Shown here: piece by piece, positions 1 through 8,189 of the stretch | Numbering within the stretch: the first letter of the stretch is position 1 | How the letters are laid out: each line of letters starts with the position of its first letter | Assembly: GCF_900157375.1 (NCBI RefSeq) | Contig: NZ_LT721901.1 | Location: forward strand, 372,001 to 436,000 | From: Mycobacterium rhizamassiliense | Lineage (GTDB): Bacteria > Actinomycetota > Actinomycetes > Mycobacteriales > Mycobacteriaceae | DNA: 64,000 nt | Direction: 5' to 3' | The notes under the pieces: generated by a model | The model's input: the letters and a program-made list of their open reading frames with translations, nothing else | Databases searched by the model: none | Told to the model about the DNA's origin: nothing | Position numbers and translations under genes: made by a program

Positions 1-440
1 GCAGTGCGCCCGGCGGTGGAGTCGCGCAGCGGTCCCTCGTAGGGAGCGGCGACGACGACGCGGGCACCGCGGCGCACGCCGGTAGCGGCCGCACCGACGA
101 TGGCGGGATCGCCGGGATCGTCGGTCGCGACGACCAATACGTCGAGCGGGCCCACCCACGGCGGGGCCTCGCTGAGGACCGTGATGGGCGCCGACGCCGC
201 GCCACCCAGCGTCGCGGCCAGCATCGCGCCGGCCGACTCGGCGCTCCCCCGGCCGGCCACCCAGATCACGCTGCGGGCGCGGTCGGAGCTGCGCAGCGTT
301 TCCAGCGCGCCCTCGTCGACCGCCGCGGCAATCGCGCGCACCTGGGCACCGGCCGACGACGCGGCCCGCAGCAGGCCGTCCCGATCGGCGGCGAGCAAGC
401 CGTCGGCGTCCTCTAGGTCGATCGCCCGGGTGGCATTCAT
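1..440 (-). CDS. Partial Rv3256c-like protein (TobH / SIS-type sugar-phosphate isomerase-like), N-terminal part
   Basis: The reading frame starts at an ATG at 440 and runs off the left edge, so only about 146 N-terminal residues are visible. The protein begins MNATRAIDLEDADGLLAADR and contains alternating hydrophobic strands (SVIWVAGRG, LDVLVVATDD, RRGARVVVAAP), as in a SIS/phosphosugar-binding fold. Its ATG overlaps the manB stop by four bases (ATGA), so the two are probably translationally coupled. In M. tuberculosis the gene after manB is Rv3256c, annotated as a TobH or phosphoglucose/phosphomannose isomerase-like protein. Activity is not established; a role in mannose-phosphate metabolism is inferred from the neighbour. 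Confidence 0.8.
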   Translation of the reverse strand, partial: MNATRAIDLEDADGLLAADRDGLLRAASSAGAQVRAIAAAVDEGALETLRSSDRARSVIWVAGRGSAESAGAMLAATLGGAASAPITVLSEAPPWVGPLDVLVVATDDPGDPAIVGAAATGVRRGARVVVAAPYEGPLRDSTAGRT

Positions 441-1834
441 GGCGCGGCCCCGTCGGGGGCCGCCACGGCGGTGATCTCGGCACTGATCTGGGCGACCACC
501 GCCTCGACGTCCTCGGTGGTGCGGCCCTCGGCGTTGAGCCGCAGCAACGGCTCGGTGTTGGAGCTGCGCAGGTTGAACCAGCTGCCGTCGCCCAAGTCGA
601 CGGTCACCCCGTCCAGGTGGTCGATGGAGTGGATCCGGCTGCCGAACGACTTCAACACGGCCTCGGTGCATTGCGAGGCGTCGCCCACGGTGAAGTTGAT
701 TTCGCCGGACGATTCGTAGCGGTGGTAGTCCGCGGTCAGCTCCGACAGCGGCCGGTCCTGCTCGCCGAGCGCGGCCAGCACGTACAGCGCGGCCAGCATC
801 CCCGAGTCGGCCCCCCAGAAGTCCCGGAAGTAGTAGTGCGCGGAATGCTCGCCGCCGAAGATCGCGCCGGTGTCGGCCATCATCGCCTTGATATAGGAGT
901 GGCCCACCCGCGAGCGCAGCGCGGTGCCGCCGCGTTCGGTGACGAGCTCGGGCACCGCGCGCGACGTGATCAGGTTGTGGATGATCGTGGCGCCGATCTC
1001 GCGGCCCAACTCGCGGGAGGCCACCAGGCTGGTCACCGTCGACGGCGACACCGACTGCCCGCGTTCGTCGACCACGAAGCAGCGATCGGCGTCGCCGTCG
1101 AAGGCCAGCCCGATGTCGGCCCCGCAGTCGAGCACGCAGGCCTGCAGGTCGACCAGGTTCGCCGCGTCGAGCGGGTTGGCCTCGTGATTGGGGAACGAGC
1201 CGTCGAGCTCGAAGTACAAGGGCACCAAGGTGATCCAGTCGATGGCACCGAGCACGGCAGGGGTGGTGTGGCCGGCCATCCCGTTGCCGGCATCCACGGC
1301 CACCCGCAACGGGCGCAGCTTGGAGGTGTCCACCAGCGATCGCAGGAACGCGCCGTAGTCCCCCAGCACGTCTTGGTCGCTGACGCTGCCCGGCTGCCCG
1401 TCATAGGATGCGACCCCGGCGATCAGGTCCGCACTGATCACGCGCAGCCCGGTCTCGGCGCCGACGGGCTTGGCTCCCGCCCGGCACAGCTTGATGCCGT
1501 TGTAGGCCGCGGGGTTGTGGCTCGCGGTGAACATCGCGCCGGGGCAGTCCAGCAACCCCGAGGCGAAATACAGCTGATCGGTGGACGCCAGCCCAATGCG
1601 CACCACGTCGAGGCCCTGGCTCCTGACCCCGGCCGCGAAGGCCTCGGCGAGCCCGGGCGAGCTGTCCCGCATGTCGTAACCGATCACCACGCGCCGGGCG
1701 CCCTCGTCGCGCATCAGCCTCGCAAAGGCCGCCCCGACGCCGCCGACGAACGAGTCGTCGATCTCGTCGCCTACCAGCCCACGGACGTCATAAGCCTTGA
1801 TGACACGGTGGACAGTCTCGGCAAGCCGGGACAT
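437..1834 (-). CDS. manB: Phosphomannomutase ManB/PmmA (Rv3257c orthologue)
   Basis: This enzyme interconverts mannose-6-phosphate and mannose-1-phosphate, feeding GDP-mannose for LAM, PIMs and mannosylated glycoproteins. All signatures of the alpha-D-phosphohexomutase family are present: the phosphoserine loop TASHNP near residue 105, the Mg-binding loop DGDADR, the sugar-binding GGEHSAH and the phosphate-binding RSSNTEP near the C-terminus. The frame could extend seven codons upstream to 1855, but AGGAGG at 1842-1847 lies seven bases before the ATG at 1834. That start gives 465 residues, which matches the family. It is the first gene of a minus-strand pair with the Rv3256c-like gene. Confidence 0.95.
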   Translation of the reverse strand: MSRLAETVHRVIKAYDVRGLVGDEIDDSFVGGVGAAFARLMRDEGARRVVIGYDMRDSSPGLAEAFAAGVRSQGLDVVRIGLASTDQLYFASGLLDCPGAMFTASHNPAAYNGIKLCRAGAKPVGAETGLRVISADLIAGVASYDGQPGSVSDQDVLGDYGAFLRSLVDTSKLRPLRVAVDAGNGMAGHTTPAVLGAIDWITLVPLYFELDGSFPNHEANPLDAANLVDLQACVLDCGADIGLAFDGDADRCFVVDERGQSVSPSTVTSLVASRELGREIGATIIHNLITSRAVPELVTERGGTALRSRVGHSYIKAMMADTGAIFGGEHSAHYYFRDFWGADSGMLAALYVLAALGEQDRPLSELTADYHRYESSGEINFTVGDASQCTEAVLKSFGSRIHSIDHLDGVTVDLGDGSWFNLRSSNTEPLLRLNAEGRTTEDVEAVVAQISAEITAVAAPDGAAP

Positions 1835-1910
1835 GCGGGGGCCTCCTGACGCCATGAATTGGTTCGCGCTTCGACGTCAGCCTATCGGCCCCCCGGGGCG
1901 CTAGTCAGGG

Positions 1911-2402
1911 CTAGTCGCTGGGATCGGGCAACACCCGAAGATGTCCCCGCCGGCGTCCGGACCGGTGCTCCGGCGGCGCGAGCAGCCCGCTGCTCGGTGC
2001 GGTGGCGTGCGGCCCGCTGTGGTGGACGTGCGGATCAGCAAATCCGTTGACCGGCGCGGCTAAGGGCACGCCGCCGTCGCCGGGGCCACCCTCGCGCACG
2101 GCATCGGCCAGGGCGACCAGGTCGTCCTCGTCGGGGTTAGTGGGCTCAATATTCAGAGGCCCGGCGTGGCGCACCAGATCCCACCCGCGAGGTGCGGTGA
2201 TCCGGCCGGCGTGGTTGACGCACAGGTCCCACGAATGCGGCTCGCGCGCGGTGGCGAGTGGACCTACGACTGCCGTCGAGTCCGAGTAGACGAACGTCAA
2301 GGTCGCCACGGCGTAATGCGGACACCCGGGCCGGCAGCAGCGACGGGGAACGTTCACGTCGCAAAGGCTATCGTGCGGAAACGCCCCCGAAGCGCCGGAC
2401 AC
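1911..2402 (-). CDS. DUF3499 family protein (Rv3258c orthologue)
   Basis: A small cytoplasmic protein of unknown function conserved across actinobacteria, 163 residues from a GTG at 2402. AGGAG lies six bases upstream of that GTG, which favours it over the inner GTG at 2357 (148 residues, no visible ribosome binding site). The N-terminal half has the invariant cluster RRCCRPGC and later WDLCVNH, so a Cys/His metal site (probably zinc) is likely. The C-terminal half is acidic, then basic and proline-rich, and looks disordered. It lies 76 bases before manB on the same strand and diverges from the zincin-like gene. Confidence 0.85.
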   Translation of the reverse strand: MSGASGAFPHDSLCDVNVPRRCCRPGCPHYAVATLTFVYSDSTAVVGPLATAREPHSWDLCVNHAGRITAPRGWDLVRHAGPLNIEPTNPDEDDLVALADAVREGGPGDGGVPLAAPVNGFADPHVHHSGPHATAPSSGLLAPPEHRSGRRRGHLRVLPDPSD

Positions 2403-2560
2403 GCGCAACTCCTGGGCGCACGGTTCCGAACCGTTATCAACGGCGGACAACCCGTTACCATCGGCGCGTGGGCGATTCGCGCAGCACCCCGCGCGGCGGC
2501 CCGTCGGACGCTCGGTCCGGCGGACGCTCGGCGCATCGTGCGGTACGGCGCGGGCGCGAT

Positions 2561-2983
2561 ATGCGCGGCCCGCTGCTGCCGCCGACGGTGCCCGGCTGGC
2601 GCAGCCGCGCCGAGCGCTTCGACATGGCCGTGCTGGAGGCCTACGAACCCATCGAGCGCCGCTGGCACGACCGTGTGACCGAACTCGACGTCGCGGTCGA
2701 CGAGATCCCGCGCATCTCGGCCAAGGACCCCGACAGCGTGCAGTGGCCGCCGGAGGTCGTCGCCGACGGACCCATCGCGCTCGCCCGGTTGATCGCGGCA
2801 GGCGTCGACGTCCGCGGCAATGCAACCCGGGCACGAATTGTGTTGTTCCGCAAACCCATCGAGCGACGCGCCAAGGACACCGTAGAACTCGGCGAATTGC
2901 TGCACGAGATCCTGGTAGCTCAGGTGGCCATCTATCTGGACGTCGAGCCGTCGGTCATCGACCCGACGATCGACGACGATTAG
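2561..2983 (+). CDS. Zincin-like (DUF1025/PF06262) protein with degenerate active site (Rv3259 orthologue)
   Basis: A 140-residue protein beginning MRGPLLPPTVPGWRSR. The C-terminal block (IVLFRKPIERRAKDTVEL, then LLHEILVAQVAIYL, then DPTIDDD) follows the layout of the minimal zincin family, in which the catalytic helix reads HExxHxxG. Here only His115-Glu116 remain; the second histidine and the glycine are replaced, so peptidase activity is doubtful. The ATG at 2561 gives about the length I recall for the M. tuberculosis protein (139). An in-frame GTG at 2468 would add a low-complexity basic stretch and is less likely. The tail approaches whiB2 convergently with a 20-base gap. Confidence 0.85.
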   Translation: MRGPLLPPTVPGWRSRAERFDMAVLEAYEPIERRWHDRVTELDVAVDEIPRISAKDPDSVQWPPEVVADGPIALARLIAAGVDVRGNATRARIVLFRKPIERRAKDTVELGELLHEILVAQVAIYLDVEPSVIDPTIDDD

Positions 2984-3003
2984 CCCAAGGCGGGCTTCGA
3001 AGA

Positions 3004-3375
3004 TCAGATGATGCCGCGCTTGAGACGGCGGCGCTCCCGCTCGGACAGGCCGCCCCAGATGCCGAAGCGCTCGTCGTGCGCCAGAGCGTAGTCGAGGCAC
3101 TCATGCCGGACCTCGCATCCCAGGCAGATTTTCTTCGCTTCGCGGGTGGAGCCGCCCTTCTCCGGGAAGAAGGCCTCGGGGTCCGTCTGCGCGCACAGCG
3201 CACGGTCCTGCCATTGGTCGGGGGTGAGCTCGACCTCCGGCAACGGCTCGGGCTCGAATGCGACTGGCGCATCGGGAACCACGGTCAGGTGCGGCCGGAC
3301 GATTGGCGTCGCTACTGAGCCAATCGCGGTTTGCGGTATGCCTGTCATAATGCCCCGAAGGTGCTCATAAGACAT
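3004..3375 (-). CDS. whiB2: WhiB2 iron-sulfur transcription factor (Rv3260c orthologue)
   Basis: WhiB2 is an essential [4Fe-4S] regulator of septation and division in mycobacteria (WhmD in M. smegmatis). The four cluster ligands are Cys61, Cys84, Cys87 and Cys93 (C-x22-C-x2-C-x5-C), followed by the GIWGG turn at 105-109 and the basic tail RERRRLKRGI, all diagnostic of the family. The ATG at 3375 is preceded by GAGGAGG nine bases upstream. The shorter form used for the M. tuberculosis protein would start at a GTG at 3282 (92 residues) with no clear ribosome binding site. The gene diverges from fbiA across a 327-base regulatory region. Confidence 0.95.
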   Translation of the reverse strand: MSYEHLRGIMTGIPQTAIGSVATPIVRPHLTVVPDAPVAFEPEPLPEVELTPDQWQDRALCAQTDPEAFFPEKGGSTREAKKICLGCEVRHECLDYALAHDERFGIWGGLSERERRRLKRGII

Positions 3376-3443
3376 GCTTGTCCGCCTCCTCAGCTAGATT
3401 TGAGAGAGTGAAAGTTGTCCACTGTTCTGATGTAACCGACAAT

Positions 3444-3459
3444 TCGAACAAGTGATCGA
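3444..3459. promoter_or_regulatory. LexA/SOS-box-like dyad
   Basis: The sequence TCGAAC-AAGT-GATCGA differs at one base from the mycobacterial SOS box TCGAAC-N4-GTTCGA. The flanking T and A extend the dyad. It lies about 70-85 bases upstream of the whiB2 start. Binding by LexA is inferred from sequence only. Confidence 0.4.
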
Positions 3460-3688
3460 ATCTCGGTCTGCGACACCGGAACCGGCCGGCTAACCGGGAA
3501 ATGACACTGATGTGATTAGACACGGGTTGATCTGCCGGGTCAAGCGTTTCGGCGCATTTCCATATCATCTCGTGACCAAATTTCGGCGTTTCTGTTGTAG
3601 CGGGCTTTCGGCGTGTCGATCACAGGCACGTAACACTCCTCCAATTCGTCGTCAAAAGGGGCCTCGCAGTGGCACTATCGCTGGCCGG

Positions 3689-3694
3689 TACTGT
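3689..3694 (+). promoter_or_regulatory. -10 element of leaderless fbiA
   Basis: TACTGT fits TANNNT and is followed by eight bases and then the GTG start of fbiA. This places the expected transcription start at the start codon. Confidence 0.5.
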
Positions 3695-3702
3695 CGTGCG
3701 AT

Positions 3703-4695
3703 GTGAAGGTCACCGTTCTCGTCGGTGGGGTCGGCGGCGCCCGTTTCCTACTAGGGGTTCAGCAGCTGCTGGCCCTAGGGCAGTTCGGCGCAGTCGGATC
3801 CGATACGACCGGTCATGAACTGACTGCGGTCGTCAACATTGGCGACGATGCCTGGATTCACGGATTGCGCGTGTGCCCCGATATGGACACCTGTATGTAT
3901 ACCTTAGGTGGAGGCGTGGACCCGGAGCGAGGGTGGGGCCACCGCGACGAAACCTGGCATGCCAAAGAGGAATTGGCGCGTTACGGCGTGCAGCCGGACT
4001 GGTTTATGTTGGGCGATCGCGACCTGGGCACGCACCTGGTGCGCACCCAGATGCTGCAGGCCGGCTACCCGCTGTCACAGATCACCACGGCGCTGTGCGA
4101 CCGCTGGCAGCCGGGGGCGGTGTTGGTGCCCGCCACCGACGACCGCTGCGAAACACACGTGGTGATCACCGATCCCGCCGACGACAGCCGCCGGGCGATC
4201 CACTTCCAGGAGTGGTGGGTGCGCTACCGGGCCCAGGTGCCCACGCACAGCTTCGCTTTCGTCGGCGCCGAAAAGGCCAGCGCGGCAACCGAAGCGCTGG
4301 CGGCCATCGCCGGGGCCGACGTCATTTTCCTGGCGCCGTCCAACCCGGTGGTCAGCGTCGGGGCCATCCTGGCCGTGCCCGGTATTCGCGGCGCGTTGCG
4401 GTCGGCCAGCGCGCCGGTCGTCGGCTACTCCCCGATCGTCGGCGGAAAGCCGTTGCGTGGCATGGCCGACGAATGCCTCAAGGTCGTCGGCATCGAATCC
4501 ACCGCCGAGGCGGTCGGCCGGCACTTCGGCGCGCGGCAAGCCACCGGCATCCTGGATGGCTGGCTGGTGCACGAGGGCGATCACGCCGACATCGACGGCG
4601 TCGCGGTGCGCTCGATCCCGCTGTTGATGACCGACCCGAAGGCGACGGCCGAGATGGTGCGCGCCGGGCTCGAGCTTGCGGGCGTGACGATGTGA
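3703..4695 (+). CDS. fbiA: FbiA, EPPG:Fo transferase of coenzyme F420 synthesis (Rv3261 orthologue)
   Basis: FbiA (CofD family) joins the phosphoenolpyruvyl moiety of enolpyruvyl-diphospho-guanosine to the deazaflavin Fo, giving dehydro-F420-0. The 330-residue protein opens with the nucleotide-binding strand and loop [14 protein letters not shown] and carries [11 protein letters not shown] and [10 protein letters not shown], the conserved CofD blocks that bind Fo and metal. Near the middle are [13 protein letters not shown] and [11 protein letters not shown]. The GTG start at 3703 is supported by a -10 hexamer eight bases upstream and by family length (331 in M. tuberculosis). The stop overlaps the fbiB start by four bases. 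Cytoplasmic; F420 serves nitroreductases and dehydrogenases, including prodrug activation of pretomanid and delamanid. Confidence 0.97.
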   Translation: MKVTVLVGGVGGARFLLGVQQLLALGQFGAVGSDTTGHELTAVVNIGDDAWIHGLRVCPDMDTCMYTLGGGVDPERGWGHRDETWHAKEELARYGVQPDWFMLGDRDLGTHLVRTQMLQAGYPLSQITTALCDRWQPGAVLVPATDDRCETHVVITDPADDSRRAIHFQEWWVRYRAQVPTHSFAFVGAEKASAATEALAAIAGADVIFLAPSNPVVSVGAILAVPGIRGALRSASAPVVGYSPIVGGKPLRGMADECLKVVGIESTAEAVGRHFGARQATGILDGWLVHEGDHADIDGVAVRSIPLLMTDPKATAEMVRAGLELAGVTM

Positions 4696-6053
4696 CCGAC
4701 TCCCCCATCGAGCACGGCACCGCCGCGGCCATCGAGATCCTGCCCGTCGCGGGGCTTCCCGAATTCCGCCCGGGCGACGATCTGGGTGCCGCGCTCGCCG
4801 GCGCCGCGCCGTGGCTGCGCGATGGCGACGTCGTGGTGGTCACCAGCAAGGTCGTGTCCAAGTGCGAGGGCCGGCTGGTCGCGGCGCCGGAGGATCCCGA
4901 GGAGCGCGACGAGCTGCGCCGCAAGCTGGTCGAGGACGAGGCCGTGCGGGTGCTGGCCCGCAAGGGCAAGACCCTGATCACCGAGAGCCGCATCGGGCTG
5001 GTGCAGGCCGCCGCCGGCGTCGACGGCTCCAACGTCGGCCGGGCCGAGCTGGCGCTGCTGCCCGTCGACCCGGACGCCAGCGCGGCGGGGTTGCGCGCGG
5101 CGCTGCGCGAGCGGCTGGGCGTCGCGGTCGCGGTCGTCATCACCGACACCATGGGCCGGGCCTGGCGCAACGGGCAGACCGACGCCGCGGTGGGTTCGGC
5201 CGGTCTGGCTGTGCTGCATGGCTATTCGGGTGCGGTCGACGAGCACGGCAACGAGTTGGTGGTCACCGAGATCGCGGTGGCCGACGAGGTCGCGGCGGCG
5301 GCCGATCTGGTCAAGGGCAAGCTCACCGCGATGCCGGTGGCCGTGGTGCGCGGGCTGACCGTCGTCGACGACGGCACGACGGCCCGGCAACTGCTGCGCG
5401 CCGGCGAGGAGGACCTGTTCTGGCTCGGCACCGCCGAGGCCATCGAGCTGGGCCGGCAGCAGGCGCAGCTGTTGCGCCGATCGGTGCGCCGTTTCTCCGC
5501 CGAGCCGGTGCCGCCGGAGCTGATCGAGGCCGCCGTCGCCGAGGCCCTCACCGCGCCCGCCCCGCATCACACCCGGCCGGTGCGATTCGTGTGGCTGCGG
5601 ACCGGGGCCACCCGGACCCGGCTGCTGGACCGCATGAAGGACAAGTGGCGCGCCGATCTCGCGGGCGACGGGAAGGCCACCGACGCCGTCGAGCGGCGGG
5701 TCGGACGCGGCCAGATTCTCTACGACGCCCCCGAGGTCGTCATCCCGGTTCTGGTGCTCGACGGCGCACACAGCTATCCCGATGCGGCGCGCACCGACGC
5801 CGAGCACACCATGTTCACCGTCGCCGTCGGCGCCGCCGTGCAGGCGTTGCTGGTGGCGCTGGCCGTGCGCGGCGTGGGCAGCTGCTGGATCGGCTCGACG
5901 ATCTTCGCCGCCGACCTGGTGCGCGCCGAGCTCGGACTGCCGGACGACTGGGAGCCGTTGGGTGCCATCGCGATCGGCTACGCCTCCGAAGAAGGGGGAC
6001 CCGGCGGCCCCCGCGAACCCGCCGATGCCGAAGATTTGCTGATCCGCAAGTAA
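4692..6053 (+). CDS. fbiB: FbiB, F420:gamma-glutamyl ligase / dehydro-F420 reductase (Rv3262 orthologue)
   Basis: This is a 453-residue fusion. Residues about 1-245 are a CofE-type ligase that adds gamma-linked glutamates to F420-0 (conserved [45 protein letters not shown]). Residues about 255-453 are a nitroreductase-fold FMN domain ([12 protein letters not shown] near the start, [20 protein letters not shown] in the middle) that reduces the dehydro-F420-0 made by FbiA. The start is a GTG overlapping the fbiA stop (GTGA), so the two are coupled. The bifunctional form is typical of actinobacteria; archaea carry the ligase alone. Confidence 0.96.
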   Translation: MTDSPIEHGTAAAIEILPVAGLPEFRPGDDLGAALAGAAPWLRDGDVVVVTSKVVSKCEGRLVAAPEDPEERDELRRKLVEDEAVRVLARKGKTLITESRIGLVQAAAGVDGSNVGRAELALLPVDPDASAAGLRAALRERLGVAVAVVITDTMGRAWRNGQTDAAVGSAGLAVLHGYSGAVDEHGNELVVTEIAVADEVAAAADLVKGKLTAMPVAVVRGLTVVDDGTTARQLLRAGEEDLFWLGTAEAIELGRQQAQLLRRSVRRFSAEPVPPELIEAAVAEALTAPAPHHTRPVRFVWLRTGATRTRLLDRMKDKWRADLAGDGKATDAVERRVGRGQILYDAPEVVIPVLVLDGAHSYPDAARTDAEHTMFTVAVGAAVQALLVALAVRGVGSCWIGSTIFAADLVRAELGLPDDWEPLGAIAIGYASEEGGPGGPREPADAEDLLIRK

Positions 6054-6063
6054 TACTGAGCCG

Positions 6064-7650
6064 ATGAAGACGTTCGCGGGCAAGGCGGCGGCGTCTGCGG
6101 ACAAGGTGCGCGGCGGGTACTACACGCCGGAGCCGGTGGCCCGGTTTCTGGCCGGCTGGGTTCGCCAGGCCGGGCCCCGCATCGTCGAACCGTCCTGCGG
6201 CGACGGCCGGATCCTGCGCGAGCTCGCCGCGCTCAGCGACCGGGTGCGCGGCGTGGAGCTCGTCGCGGCCGAGGCGGCGAAGGCGCGCGAGTTCGCACCC
6301 GTCGACACCGACAGCCTGTTCGCCTGGCTGGCCAACACCGGCGCCGGCGCAGGCCGCTGGGACGGCGTCGCGGGCAACCCGCCCTACATCCGCTTCGGCA
6401 ACTGGCCGGCCGAGCAGCGCGAGCCCGCGCTGGAACTCATGCGCCGCGAGGGCCTGCACCCCAGCAAGCTGACCAACGCCTGGGTCCCGTTCGTCGTCGC
6501 GAGCACGGTGCTGGTGCGCGACGGCGGCCGGGTGGGCCTGGTGCTGCCCGCCGAACTGCTCCAGGTCGGTTACGCCGCACCCCTGCGCGAATTCCTGCTG
6601 GCCCGATTCCGCGACATCACCCTTGTCACGTTCGGGCGGTTGGTGTTCGACGGCATCCTGCAGGAGGTCGTGTTGTTTTGCGGCGTCACCGGTGCCGGCC
6701 CGGCGCGGATACGCACGATGCAGCTCGTCGATGCGAGCGAGCTCGCGAGCGCGCGGCTGCCCACCGGCTCCGCCCCCGCGCTGCTGCATGAGAACGAGAA
6801 GTGGACGAAGTATTTTCTGGACCCTGATGCGATAGGGCTGCTGCGGTCCCTGAAGCGGTCCGACGAGATGGCCCCGCTCGGGTCGGTCGCCGAGGTCGAC
6901 GTCGGCATCGTGACGGGCCGCAACAGCTTCTTCACCTTCACCGACGCGCAGGCCCGCGATCTGGCGCTGCGGCCGCATTGCGTCCCGCTGGTCTCGCGCA
7001 GCAGCCAGCTGTGCGGCCTGGTCTACGACAACGATTGCCGCGCAAGCGATCTCGCGGGCGGCCACCGCACCTGGCTGCTCGACGCGCCGCCGGACCCGAC
7101 GGACGCCGCGCTGCTCGCGCACATCGAGGCCGGCGCGGCCGCGGGCGTGGACCGCGGCTACAAGTGCTCCATCAGAAAGCCGTGGTGGACCACGCCGTCG
7201 CTGTGGATCCCAAACCTGTTGATGCTGCGCCAGATTCATCTCGCGCCCCGGCTGACCGTCAACGCGGCCGGGACGACTTGCACCGACACCGTGCATCGGG
7301 TGCGGCTGACGGACCCCGCGACCGAGCCGCGCGCGCTGGCCGCGGCGTTCCACAACAGCGCGACGTTCGCCTTCGCCGAGATCATGGGCCGCAGCTATGG
7401 TGGGGGCATCTTGGAGCTGGAACCGCGGGAAGCCGAGCAGCTGCCCATTCCCCCACTGGCGCACGCCGGCGGGGAACTCGCCGCCGACGTCGATCTGTTG
7501 TTGAAGGCCAACGAGCTGGAGAAGGCCCTGGACCTCGTCGACCGTCGGGTGCTGATCGACGGGCTCGGCTGGTCGCCGGATGTCGTGGCGCAGTGCCGCG
7601 CGGCGTGGATGACGCTGCGCGACCGCCGGACGAAGCGGGGGTCGCGGTGA
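6064..7650 (+). CDS. mamA: MamA-like N6-adenine DNA methyltransferase (Rv3263 orthologue)
   Basis: A 528-residue class I methyltransferase. The N-terminus has GGYYTPEPVA (18-27) and the SAM-binding motif EPSCGDGR (42-49). The catalytic NPPY tetrad is at 105-108, which marks adenine methylation. The C-terminal half resembles TaqI-type target recognition domains. No restriction gene is adjacent, so it is an orphan methylase. In M. tuberculosis the orthologue methylates CTGGAG sites and affects promoters whose -10 overlaps a site. The ATG lies ten bases after the fbiB stop, with no strong ribosome binding site. The start of the NUDIX gene overlaps its stop. Confidence 0.9.
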   Translation: MKTFAGKAAASADKVRGGYYTPEPVARFLAGWVRQAGPRIVEPSCGDGRILRELAALSDRVRGVELVAAEAAKAREFAPVDTDSLFAWLANTGAGAGRWDGVAGNPPYIRFGNWPAEQREPALELMRREGLHPSKLTNAWVPFVVASTVLVRDGGRVGLVLPAELLQVGYAAPLREFLLARFRDITLVTFGRLVFDGILQEVVLFCGVTGAGPARIRTMQLVDASELASARLPTGSAPALLHENEKWTKYFLDPDAIGLLRSLKRSDEMAPLGSVAEVDVGIVTGRNSFFTFTDAQARDLALRPHCVPLVSRSSQLCGLVYDNDCRASDLAGGHRTWLLDAPPDPTDAALLAHIEAGAAAGVDRGYKCSIRKPWWTTPSLWIPNLLMLRQIHLAPRLTVNAAGTTCTDTVHRVRLTDPATEPRALAAAFHNSATFAFAEIMGRSYGGGILELEPREAEQLPIPPLAHAGGELAADVDLLLKANELEKALDLVDRRVLIDGLGWSPDVVAQCRAAWMTLRDRRTKRGSR

Positions 7651-8189
7651 GCGTCCGGGAGTCGGTGCGCACGCTGCTCGCCGACTGGCGGCCGCCCGAC
7701 CCGGAACAGGACGCGCTGCGCCATGCGGTGCTGTCGTTCGTGGACGCCCGCGCCGACGCCTGCGTGCGCGAGTGCGTGCCCGGCCACGTCACCGCGTCGG
7801 CGTTGGTGCTCGACGCCACCGGCACCCGGGTGTTGCTGACTTTGCATCCGCGCCTTGGCAAGTGGGTACAACTCGGCGGGCACTGCGACGACGACGATCC
7901 CGACATCGCGGCCGCCGCGCTGCGCGAGGCGGTCGAGGAATCCGGCGTCGCAGACCTGCGACTGGCGCCCGGGCTGACGGCGATTCACGTCCACCCGGTC
8001 ACCTGCTCGCTGGGTGTGCCGACGCGCCACCTGGATCTGCAATTCGTCGCGCACGCGCCGCCAGACGCGCAGATCGCGATCAGCGACGAGTCCGACGACC
8101 TGCGGTGGTGGCCGGCCGACGCGTTGCCGGACGGCACCGACCACGCGCTGGCCTATCTGGTCGCGCGGGCCACGGCGCCGGCGGGTTAG
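7647..8189 (+). CDS. NUDIX hydrolase
   Basis: A 180-residue protein starting at a GTG that overlaps the mamA stop (GTGA). It carries a NUDIX box variant: GGH at 77-79, an acidic insert DDDDPDI, then REAVEESG at 93-100, which supplies the metal-binding glutamates. NUDIX enzymes cleave nucleoside diphosphates linked to another group; the substrate cannot be read from the sequence. The product may clear damaged nucleotides or a nucleotide-sugar. I do not recall a gene at this position in M. tuberculosis, where Rv3263 is followed by Rv3264c. Its last four bases overlap the end of the convergent GDP-mannose gene. Confidence 0.85.
   Translation: MSVRESVRTLLADWRPPDPEQDALRHAVLSFVDARADACVRECVPGHVTASALVLDATGTRVLLTLHPRLGKWVQLGGHCDDDDPDIAAAALREAVEESGVADLRLAPGLTAIHVHPVTCSLGVPTRHLDLQFVAHAPPDAQIAISDESDDLRWWPADALPDGTDHALAYLVARATAPAG

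Larger units (their letters stand above)
3376..3702. promoter_or_regulatory. Divergent whiB2 / fbiA intergenic region
   Basis: These 327 bases contain no convincing gene. On the whiB2 side there is a leader with GAGGAGG. On the fbiA side a TACTGT hexamer (3689-3694) ends eight bases before the GTG of fbiA. In between lies a LexA-like dyad at 3444-3459. A 67-codon frame on the minus strand overlaps the whiB2 leader but has no ribosome binding site and non-coding-like composition. Confidence 0.6.

Noticed and set aside
617..1849. 410-codon frame antisense to manB
   Set aside because: Same shadow effect; no ribosome binding site and no recognisable fold.
3365..3568. 67-codon minus-strand frame over the whiB2 leader
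   Set aside because: Overlaps regulatory DNA and whiB2 start; no ribosome binding site and atypical composition.
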